The position numbers and the translations under genes were made by a program. Positions 1 to 5,704 of a stretch of 10,476 nt of DNA are shown one piece after another. Position 1 is the stretch's first letter; every line of letters begins with the position of its first letter. The DNA comes from an uncultured Eubacterium sp. (GTDB lineage: Bacteria > Bacillota > Clostridia > Lachnospirales > Lachnospiraceae), in the NCBI GenBank assembly GCA_904502145.1, contig CAJGDH010000048.1, positions 1-10,476 on the forward strand, read 5' to 3'. The notes beneath the pieces are model-generated. The model worked only from the letters and a program-made list of their open reading frames with translations. It had not been told where the DNA came from and did no database searches.

Positions 1-2
1 AT

Positions 3-2504
3 GTTCCCGCAGCAAGAATCCAGAATTATGCGGACTCCCCCCTGGATGTCTTCTGCTATACCTTTGAGGCCCCGGCTGTCGTCGATGCCGGATCCGTGGA
101 GAAGACCAGGGATTACTACCGGTCTTTCCACAATTATCTGTGCGGCGATGACCTGGTGGCCATGATTCCTCCCTGGGGAATGGTAAGATACGGGGAGACT
201 CATGATCTTCTGGCTGCACTTGAGGAAAAAGGAATCACTGACGAAGCGGTCAATGAAATGCTGGCTTCCATGGGCAGCAGTCTGGAGATCACCGATTCCG
301 ACGTCCTGGAGAAGATAAAGCCCGATGAGGTTGTTGGAAAACTGACAGAGCGGATCGAAACCAGGGAAGGGTATTCGGAGAACAGGACAGATACCTTTAC
401 TTCCCTTCCCGGAAGTTCCACGGAGGGCGAAGAAAGATCGGTAAAATACAATTATCAGAGATCATTCCGGAATCTGATGGGAATGCTTTTCGGAGAGGAA
501 GGAATCAATACAGGCGAGCTCGCCGAACATCTGACGGAAGCCTTTTCCGCGCTGGAACCGCTGATAAGAGGTTATATGGTGGAGAGCGGGGAACTTGCTT
601 CAACCTGTAAACCGGAAGCCTATTACTGGGATTCCGCTGTACGGCTGTATGATATCCTGGATTCCCTGGATGAGGAGGAGGGCAATGTTCCTCTGGACAA
701 GGAGGATCTATATGTGATTCTGAAGCTTGCGGCACCGGCCATCGTGGATAAAGAGGCCGTCGCTGAAGCAGGCTATGAGATCACCGACGAGGAGATCCCC
801 CTGGAAAATATCATACTTTATCTTAATAAGCTGATGTCTCTTGCCGTGGATTCCCAGCAGTTCACCATATCCCACCAGTTTGATACCTTGCTGGCCAGGA
901 TGAAGCTCCTGGCACCGGCTCCGGAGATGGATGAGCTGAACCTGGAGATCCCGGAACCTGCGGCCGGAGATCTGGTGACAAATACACCGGGGAAACTGGT
1001 GAAGGCAGCCGATGATCTGGGTTATTACTGGCTTGGTGTATCGGCCGCATGGGATACAAAGGATAAAGGACTTCGGAGAAATAAAGAGTATTATCTGAAT
1101 GTGGAATTCGAGATAATCGGACACACCGTTCCGGCGGATCTGAAGCTGACCATCAACGGCCGGGAGCCTGTCAAGGCGCCGGATATCGTCACTAATGAAG
1201 GTGTGACCACGGTTCAGGCCACATGGAAATACAATATCGGGAATCCCGGGGAATACACGATCTCCTTCTATGTGGATGATCATGGCACCGCACCGGAGCC
1301 CATCACGGTTCCCGCCGGTGAGAGGCTGAAATACCTTCCGAAACCGGTGGTTGAAGACTCGGGAGAGTACATCCTCTCCGACTGGGTGGATGAAAAAGGC
1401 AACTACTGGGACGAGATCACGGTTGACGGTGATCTGCTGCTCAGCGGACGCTGGTATAGGGAGATCGATCATGTGGAGATCAATTTCCCGATTCCGAAAG
1501 CCGGGCAGAAGACCTGGGAAGAACCGAAAGTACCGAAGGATGCCCTCTATAGAGTTGAGGAGTTCCATCTTACGGATGAAAGCATCTATGAGACGATTAC
1601 CGATGTGATTCCGTCCGGAGAATTATCGTTAAGTTTCCAGATCTGTGCCAAGAAAGATGCGCGGTTCCGCCTGGCGGAAGATGAATGGGGTACTCTTGAT
1701 TTCGACGGTACAGTGACAGTGAACGGGGAACCCGTAAGCTTCTATTATGAAAAAGAAGGAGATTATGTAGGCGGCAGCTTCTACTTTGAAGCGGCAGCCC
1801 CCGCCCCGGATTCCGGTAAAGAGGAGGAGTCAAAGGTTCCCGATCAGGGAACTTCCGCTGCCGACGCGGACAAAAAGCTGACGAAGATGAAGTCGGACAA
1901 GGACCCCGCAGGAGCAGAATATGCTCCCCTTAAGCTGAAGTCATCCAAACAGACAAAGACATCGGTCAGACTGGACTGGAAGAAGAACGGAAAAGCCGTA
2001 AAATATGTTGTTTACGGAAACCTCAGCGGCAAGAAGAACGCCATGAAAAAGCTGGCGGAGACCAAAAAGACTTCCTATTCTGTCAAAAAGATCGGAAAAA
2101 AGCTTAAGAAAGGCAAATACTATAAATTCATTGTCCTTGCCCTCGACCGGAACAAGAAGGTGGTGACTACTTCCTCCATCATCCATGTGACGGTCAAAGG
2201 CAGCAAAAAAGCCGGCAATTATAAGTCGGTCAAGGTTAAGCTGAAAAAGGACGGCAAATATAAAGCCGTGAAAAAGCTGACCCTGAAAAAAGGGAAAAAA
2301 AGCCGGATCAAAGCGACGCCGGTGAGGGCATCAAAGAAAGTCAAAGTTAAATCTATCCTGAAAACCCGCTATTTCAGTTCCAATAAAAAGGTTGCTTCCG
2401 TCTCCGCGAAGGGAGTCATCAAGGCAGTCGGCAAGGGAACCTGCACAATCTATGCCTATCTGCAAAATGGTGTGGGTAAAGGGGTCAGGATCACCGTAAA
2501 GTAA
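3..2504 (+). CDS. Large probable secreted protein, 5'-truncated: lipase-3-like hydrolase end, InlB-like repeat, FN3-like and Big_2-like C-terminus
   Basis: The frame is open to the left edge, so the GTG at 96 is not the start and the N-terminus lies outside. The first residues seen (AARIQNY, then FCYTFEAP at about 48-71, then CGDDLVAMIPPWGMVRYG at about 141-194) match the part of lipase-class-3/DUF2974-type alpha/beta hydrolases after the GHSLGG elbow: an YTFxAP strand and the aspartate loop before a PPxGxxxYG segment. The nucleophile serine would be just off the window. A helical, acidic middle follows (to about 900), then beta-rich sequence. An InlB B-repeat-like unit lies at about 1260-1455 (ending DLLLSGRW), then a charged linker, an FN3-like domain (about 1926-2200) and a Big_2-like domain (SSNKKVASVSAKGVI). 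The last 192 residues hold 53 lysines. No LPXTG or C-terminal membrane helix is present. Surface location and hydrolase activity are inferred. A terminator follows the stop. Confidence 0.75.
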   Translation, partial: VPAARIQNYADSPLDVFCYTFEAPAVVDAGSVEKTRDYYRSFHNYLCGDDLVAMIPPWGMVRYGETHDLLAALEEKGITDEAVNEMLASMGSSLEITDSDVLEKIKPDEVVGKLTERIETREGYSENRTDTFTSLPGSSTEGEERSVKYNYQRSFRNLMGMLFGEEGINTGELAEHLTEAFSALEPLIRGYMVESGELASTCKPEAYYWDSAVRLYDILDSLDEEEGNVPLDKEDLYVILKLAAPAIVDKEAVAEAGYEITDEEIPLENIILYLNKLMSLAVDSQQFTISHQFDTLLARMKLLAPAPEMDELNLEIPEPAAGDLVTNTPGKLVKAADDLGYYWLGVSAAWDTKDKGLRRNKEYYLNVEFEIIGHTVPADLKLTINGREPVKAPDIVTNEGVTTVQATWKYNIGNPGEYTISFYVDDHGTAPEPITVPAGERLKYLPKPVVEDSGEYILSDWVDEKGNYWDEITVDGDLLLSGRWYREIDHVEINFPIPKAGQKTWEEPKVPKDALYRVEEFHLTDESIYETITDVIPSGELSLSFQICAKKDARFRLAEDEWGTLDFDGTVTVNGEPVSFYYEKEGDYVGGSFYFEAAAPAPDSGKEEESKVPDQGTSAADADKKLTKMKSDKDPAGAEYAPLKLKSSKQTKTSVRLDWKKNGKAVKYVVYGNLSGKKNAMKKLAETKKTSYSVKKIGKKLKKGKYYKFIVLALDRNKKVVTTSSIIHVTVKGSKKAGNYKSVKVKLKKDGKYKAVKKLTLKKGKKSRIKATPVRASKKVKVKSILKTRYFSSNKKVASVSAKGVIKAVGKGTCTIYAYLQNGVGKGVRITVK

Positions 2505-2542
2505 ACGCGAAAAAACAGCTGAACAATTTAATAAATCGCATC

Positions 2543-2582
2543 AAAAAAAGACAGCCGATCTTATGCTTCGGCTGTCTTTTTT
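2543..2582. terminator. Bidirectional intrinsic terminator
   Basis: A perfect 9-bp stem GACAGCCGA/TCGGCTGTC (2550-2558 and 2568-2576) with a 9-nt loop is preceded by A7 and followed by T6, so it can end transcription on both strands. It serves the surface-protein gene on + and the acyltransferase gene on -. The stop codon of the minus-strand gene lies in the loop. Confidence 0.85.
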
Positions 2583-3592
2583 AACGGCTGCCGCTTCTTC
2601 CCGATGGTCCAGGAAAGCGGCGTTCTTGGCAGGATCTCTGCTGTGAGGGCACAGGTCAGGATCACCAGGATAAAGATCAGCACCCTGTAGGGAAGGGGGA
2701 TCATATCCTCCGCCGTAATGCTCAGATGCCTTCTGACCAGGAATTCATAGAAGGTGATATATGCCCGGTTCAAAAGGAGATAAAGGATACTGTTTCTCGA
2801 CAGATAGGTTACCAGCCGGTCCATCCTCCGGCTCATGGGGAGGTCGGCGATCCGGACGGAAAGGTTCCACCAGGCCAGGGTCTCCACCAGGCCGTTTAAG
2901 AAAAAGAGGGGAACGATACAATATCTGGAGGTCCTCATATCTATGGTGGGATTCACAAAGGAAAGCTTCCATGCAACCACAAAGAGAAGGATGGTCACGG
3001 GCAGCGGAAGATGCAGGATCTGATCATGTTTCCTGATCAGCTCTCCGAAATACATAAAGAGGACCGCTACCAGCGCCGGCTCAATGGCGTAGACCAGTTC
3101 GGGCCCTTCAGGAGGCCTGGAGAAGATACAGCCCGCCAGGGCGATCAGCAGGATCAGGGCCAGGCGTATCCGGTCGTCACGGATCTTCAGCCGGAGAAAG
3201 GAATAGATCATATCCGCGAAAAACATGGCCGGAAGAAACCACAGGGGTCCTCCGAAACGGATCGCTCTTGTGGGATAGAGAAGATAGGCGAGCCACCCGT
3301 CAACGAGAAATTCTCTTCCCCGGTCGAGGCGAAGCAAGGTCCAGATCACCGTCAACAGGAGCCCGAATACCACATAGGGTACCAGGAGGCCCTTTGCCTT
3401 CCTTTTTTCTTTTTCAAGGAATGCCTCATCTTTCCATCGCCACAGATATCCTGAGGCAATAAAAAAGAGGGGCATGTGAAAACTCTGAATATACTGATGC
3501 CAGTTGTCTCCAAAGCCCACATGGTTAAAAACCATAAGAAATATACCGATGCTTTTCAGGATGTCCACATCCCTATATCTGTTCTGTGCCAT
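2561..3592 (-). CDS. Acyltransferase-3 family membrane protein (fucose 4-O-acetylase-like)
   Basis: This 343-residue protein is strongly hydrophobic, with about ten predicted membrane segments. Its N-terminus has the family signature: RYRDVDILKSIGIFLMVFNH (His24) followed by SFHMPLFFIASGY (His39), as in membrane O-acetyltransferases that modify surface sugars using acyl donors from the cytoplasm. Length and motif order fit an intact acyltransferase-3 domain of the COG3594 kind. The specific substrate cannot be read from the sequence; a cell-surface polysaccharide or glycan is the family-based guess. The start is supported by AAAGGA (3599-3604 on +) 6 nt upstream of ATG. It lies 41 nt downstream of the DUF2284 gene with no terminator between, so the two probably form one operon. 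Its final residues (KKTAEA) and stop are encoded inside the terminator hairpin. Confidence 0.85.
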   Translation of the reverse strand: MAQNRYRDVDILKSIGIFLMVFNHVGFGDNWHQYIQSFHMPLFFIASGYLWRWKDEAFLEKEKRKAKGLLVPYVVFGLLLTVIWTLLRLDRGREFLVDGWLAYLLYPTRAIRFGGPLWFLPAMFFADMIYSFLRLKIRDDRIRLALILLIALAGCIFSRPPEGPELVYAIEPALVAVLFMYFGELIRKHDQILHLPLPVTILLFVVAWKLSFVNPTIDMRTSRYCIVPLFFLNGLVETLAWWNLSVRIADLPMSRRMDRLVTYLSRNSILYLLLNRAYITFYEFLVRRHLSITAEDMIPLPYRVLIFILVILTCALTAEILPRTPLSWTIGKKRQPLKKTAEA

Positions 3593-3633
3593 GAGTTATC
3601 CTTTCAGGTTGCTTTATTTGCCGGAATCCTCTC

Positions 3634-4221
3634 CTATGGGAGCATAAGGCCGCCCAGCAGAAGGAAATGTCCCGGCAGATGCCCTTCTTCGATCCACTCC
3701 AGATTCTGATGGAGGTATTTCGTGACAGTGAGACCTACATTTCCTCCCAGCGCCTCCACGGAGTAACGCATCTTCTCCGGATAGCGGCAGGGTTTACCCT
3801 CGAGTTTTGCGCACTTTCCCGGATCACAGGACAGGCAGGATCCGCCGCTCAAAGCTTTGCTGCCGGGATGATTTCTCTCCCGTTCCAGCATATCCGCATC
3901 CAGTGCCTTTTTGGGACCGGAAAGAAGTTCTTTCATCAAAACTTCCTGCTCTTTTTTCGTGTAGGTTTTCTGACGTTTTTCTTCGGGAATAATAATCTTG
4001 TATCCCACAAAAAGGATCCTTCCGTAACCCTTCATGTATTCCACAGGGTCAAAAGAGAAGGGAGGGCAGGACCATATGTGGTTATAGTTTGTACACTGCT
4101 TACAGTATTCCAGAAACTGGGGAACGTCCACGCAGGTTTCCAGGTATTCATCCATTGCCACTTCAGATTCAATAATTTCGATATCCGGTTTTTCGCCCAG
4201 AAGACTCATCTGCTCCGTCAT
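3634..4221 (-). CDS. DUF2284 family predicted metal-binding protein
   Basis: A 195-residue soluble protein with two cysteine clusters: C30, C40-x2-C43, C52 (YCKQCTNYNHIWSCPP) and C129-x2-C132-x4-C137-x7-C145, ahead of an RYSVEALGGNVGLTV segment. This order, especially the WSCPPF motif and the later CxxC...C...C group followed by the R-x-S-x-E-A-x-G element, matches the DUF2284 (COG5423) proteins common in anaerobic Clostridia and archaea. Those are predicted to bind a metal or Fe-S cluster, and their function is unknown. Eight cysteines could hold two sites; that is inference. The ATG follows an excellent SD (AAGGAGGAG; + coordinates 4226-4234), which decides the start. It is the first gene of the minus-strand pair, with the acyltransferase 41 nt downstream. 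No functional link between the two is evident from sequence. Confidence 0.87.
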   Translation of the reverse strand: MTEQMSLLGEKPDIEIIESEVAMDEYLETCVDVPQFLEYCKQCTNYNHIWSCPPFSFDPVEYMKGYGRILFVGYKIIIPEEKRQKTYTKKEQEVLMKELLSGPKKALDADMLERERNHPGSKALSGGSCLSCDPGKCAKLEGKPCRYPEKMRYSVEALGGNVGLTVTKYLHQNLEWIEEGHLPGHFLLLGGLMLP

Positions 4222-4225
4222 TTGT

Positions 4226-4234
4226 CTCCTCCTT
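4226..4234 (-). promoter_or_regulatory. Strong ribosome binding site of the DUF2284 gene
   Basis: On the minus strand this reads AAGGAGGAG, an almost full anti-16S match. The AGGAGG core ends 6 nt before the ATG at 4221, fixing that start over any internal ATG (the next is only four codons on). Confidence 0.8.
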
Positions 4235-4293
4235 GCTAAAAATGCATAGTCTGTATCGTCAGATTCATGGGTTCTTTACAGGGCTGCTCATCT

Positions 4294-4323
4294 ATAGTAG
4301 CACCTGTATGGATATTTTGTAAA
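4294..4323 (-). promoter_or_regulatory. Candidate sigma-A promoter for the DUF2284-acyltransferase operon
   Basis: Reading the minus strand, TTTACA (4323-4318) is followed after 18 nt by TACTAT (4299-4294). A TG one base before that hexamer gives an extended -10 (TGCTACTAT). It lies about 70 nt upstream of the first ATG. The -35 matches 5 of 6 consensus bases and the -10 matches 4 of 6. This is pattern matching by eye only. Confidence 0.45.
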
Positions 4324-4368
4324 CTGAAAATGTTGCTTTTTCTCCTAGGATTCTGTTTTTGGCTATAG

Positions 4369-4374
4369 TATAAT
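4369..4374 (+). promoter_or_regulatory. Candidate -10 box for the metallophosphoesterase gene
   Basis: A perfect TATAAT sits 47 nt upstream of the ATG at 4422, within an AT-rich stretch. No good -35 hexamer stands 16-18 nt upstream (the position holds TAGGAT), so the promoter would be weak or activator-dependent. A divergent minus-strand promoter candidate lies about 50 nt to the left, so both transcription units would be controlled from this 200-bp gap. Confidence 0.45.
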
Positions 4375-4421
4375 AGAGACATTGGAAAGCAAGATTTCAT
4401 CGGATCCGGAGAGTTTGTTTC

Positions 4422-5057
4422 ATGAAGATTTTAGCTGTGGCGGACGAGATCGCAAAGTCCTACTATGATCATTACAGAGAAGGGATACTGAGGGATATTG
4501 ACCTCATCATCAGCTGTGGAGACCTGCCCCGGGGATACCTGGAGTTCCTGGTGACCATGGCCCGCTGTCCCCTGATCTACGTCCGCGGGAACCATGATGA
4601 CATATACAGTAAGGAACCGCCTGCCGGGTGTATCTGCATAGAAGACCGGATCTATGAATATCAGGGTGTCCGCTTTCTGGGGCTGGGGGGATCCTGCCGC
4701 TACCGGCCCGACGGGATAAATATGTATACGGAGAAGCAGATGAAACGGCGGATCTCCAGGATAAACCGAAAGATCTTCCTGGGCAGATGGAGATCTTCCG
4801 ACAGGAACAAGCCTCCTTTTGATGTGCTTGTCACCCACGCGGCAGCCAGGGGCCTGGGGGATCTGGATACCCCGGTCCACAAAGGATTTGCCTGCTTTCC
4901 CGAACTGATGGACAGGTATCATCCGGGGTTCATGGTCCACGGTCATGTACACAGCAACTACAGTTACCGCATCCCCCGCATTTCGGATTATCACGGGACC
5001 AGGATCATCAATGCCTGCGGGCATGTGATCTTCGAGATCCCGGAAAGAGATTGTTAA
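4422..5057 (+). CDS. Calcineurin-like metallophosphoesterase
   Basis: A 211-residue cytoplasmic protein with most dinuclear-metal phosphoesterase motifs in order: Asp8 (VAD), GD at 33-34 (SCGDL), GNHD at 56-59, His139 (VTHA), and GHVH at 174-177. The usual first motif D-x-H is D8-E-I10 here, so one metal-binding histidine is absent; the other metal ligands look intact. It probably hydrolyses a phosphomonoester or phosphodiester, but the substrate cannot be predicted. The segment at 90-130 is a basic insertion (KRRISRINRK) and might contact RNA or nucleotide, which is speculation. GGAGAG (4408-4413) lies 8 nt before the ATG. The VanZ-like gene starts immediately after the stop, so the two are probably co-transcribed. 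Confidence 0.85.
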   Translation: MKILAVADEIAKSYYDHYREGILRDIDLIISCGDLPRGYLEFLVTMARCPLIYVRGNHDDIYSKEPPAGCICIEDRIYEYQGVRFLGLGGSCRYRPDGINMYTEKQMKRRISRINRKIFLGRWRSSDRNKPPFDVLVTHAAARGLGDLDTPVHKGFACFPELMDRYHPGFMVHGHVHSNYSYRIPRISDYHGTRIINACGHVIFEIPERDC

Positions 5058-5062
5058 AATAC

Positions 5063-5533
5063 ATGGTTGAGAAAAACAAAAAAAGGCGTTATGCCCTGAT
5101 CACCATACTTATCATGCTTTTTATCTTCATCCAGTCAGCCCTTCCGGGGGACCTGTCCGGCAGGGAAAGCGGTATGATCGCCGCTTTTCTGGCACAGATC
5201 TTCGGGAAAGGACTCGCGGAGTTTTCCGTTTTCATCCGCAAAGGAGCACATTTTACGGAATATGCCCTGCTTGGGATCAGTATGTTCCTGTATGTGAGAG
5301 AGTGGCTGAAGGAAAGAAGAGAGACAGAAAGCATGATCCGGTATGCAGCCGTATGGCTTGCCGGAACATTTTATGCCGCCACCGATGAATTCCACCAGCT
5401 TTTTGTGCCGGGAAGGAGCGGTCAGGTCAGTGACGTTCTGATCGACAGCGCCGGGGTGCTCGCAGGGATTCTGCTGACGGCGGTCATCCTGCGGACCGGG
5501 AAGAGGAGATCCGGGGAAGCCGGGGCTTCATAG
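5063..5533 (+). CDS. VanZ-like family membrane protein
   Basis: With the ATG at 5063 the protein has 156 residues and four predicted membrane helices (about 10-28, 65-80, 94-108, 126-144). The VanZ/teicoplanin-resistance-like signatures are clear: SALPGD after helix 1, RKGAHFTEYALLG at 59-71, and TDEFHQLFVPGR followed by a D-x-x-x-D-x-x-G pattern at 107-131. VanZ gives low-level teicoplanin resistance in enterococci, but chromosomal relatives in gut Clostridia are mostly uncharacterised, so no resistance is claimed. A TTG at 5051 is a possible earlier start that would overlap the previous gene by 7 nt. I prefer the ATG, 5 nt after the metallophosphoesterase stop, though both have only weak SD support (GGAAAG at 5042-5047). 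Translational coupling to the upstream gene is likely. Confidence 0.85.
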   Translation: MVEKNKKRRYALITILIMLFIFIQSALPGDLSGRESGMIAAFLAQIFGKGLAEFSVFIRKGAHFTEYALLGISMFLYVREWLKERRETESMIRYAAVWLAGTFYAATDEFHQLFVPGRSGQVSDVLIDSAGVLAGILLTAVILRTGKRRSGEAGAS

Positions 5534-5569
5534 GCGGCGCAAAACCTGTCCGAACAGGAGGAGAAAGGC

Positions 5570-5598
5570 TTGAGTCTTTTTTCCCGGGAGATTATAAT
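5570..5598 (+). promoter_or_regulatory. Strong sigma-A-type promoter of pyk
   Basis: TTGAGT (5570-5575) and a perfect TATAAT (5593-5598) are separated by exactly 17 nt. Transcription would begin near 5605, giving a leader of about 100 nt before the pyk ATG. It lies 37 nt after the VanZ-like stop, with no intrinsic terminator between, so read-through from the upstream pair is also possible. Confidence 0.75.
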
Positions 5599-5604
5599 GA
5601 ATCT

Positions 5605-5704
5605 ATATTAGTTTGGTGGTGTCCCTCAATCCAGGATTATGAGGACTTTAAACTGATTTTTGCAACCGAACATCATACACAAGCTACGTTTAAGGAGAAG
5701 AACA
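5605..5704 (+). promoter_or_regulatory. pyk 5' leader with a possible small hairpin
   Basis: This is the predicted untranslated leader of about 100 nt. It contains a CCTCA (5624-5628) / TGAGG (5640-5644) inverted repeat with partly complementary AATCC/GGATT inside. That pairing is too short for a known riboswitch and no T-run follows. I recognise no RNA family here. The leader ends in the SD of pyk. Confidence 0.3.
5692..5697 (+). promoter_or_regulatory. Ribosome binding site that fixes the pyk start
   Basis: AAGGAG lies 7 nt before the ATG at 5705. An in-frame upstream ATG at 5660 would add 15 residues (basic, ending RLRRRT) that are not part of the family N-terminus and would be inside the leader, so 5705 is the start. 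Confidence 0.85.

Noticed and set aside
96..98. GTG at 96 as start of the first gene
   Set aside because: The same frame is open upstream to nt 3 and encodes hydrolase-like sequence (AARIQNY, FCYTFEAP), with no SD before the GTG. The gene enters from the left.
708..1568. 286-codon open frame on the minus strand
   Set aside because: It lies wholly opposite the surface-protein gene, has no SD or recognisable domain, and its composition is that of an antisense shadow.
3011..4239. Plus-strand open frames of up to 190 codons opposite the acyltransferase and DUF2284 genes
   Set aside because: The minus-strand proteins carry clear family motifs and SDs; the plus-strand frames do not.
4401..4408. 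CGGATCCG palindrome as an operator upstream of the metallophosphoesterase
   Set aside because: An 8-bp palindrome is expected by chance in this much sequence, and no flanking symmetry extends it.
4431..5024. 197-codon minus-strand frame
   Set aside because: It is antisense to the metallophosphoesterase, which has its GD, GNHD and GHVH motifs in frame on +. No family is recognised in the antisense product.
5051..5533. Glycopeptide resistance call for the VanZ-like gene
   Set aside because: Only family-level similarity is visible and there is no van gene cluster nearby, so no resistance function is claimed.
5545..5582. Terminator after the VanZ-like gene (CCTGT-CCGA-ACAGG hairpin, then a weak GAAAGGC/GTCTTTT hairpin and a T-run)
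   Set aside because: The first stem is only 5 bp with no adjacent T-run. The second relies on G-U pairs and overlaps the pyk -35 box. Not convincing as an intrinsic terminator.
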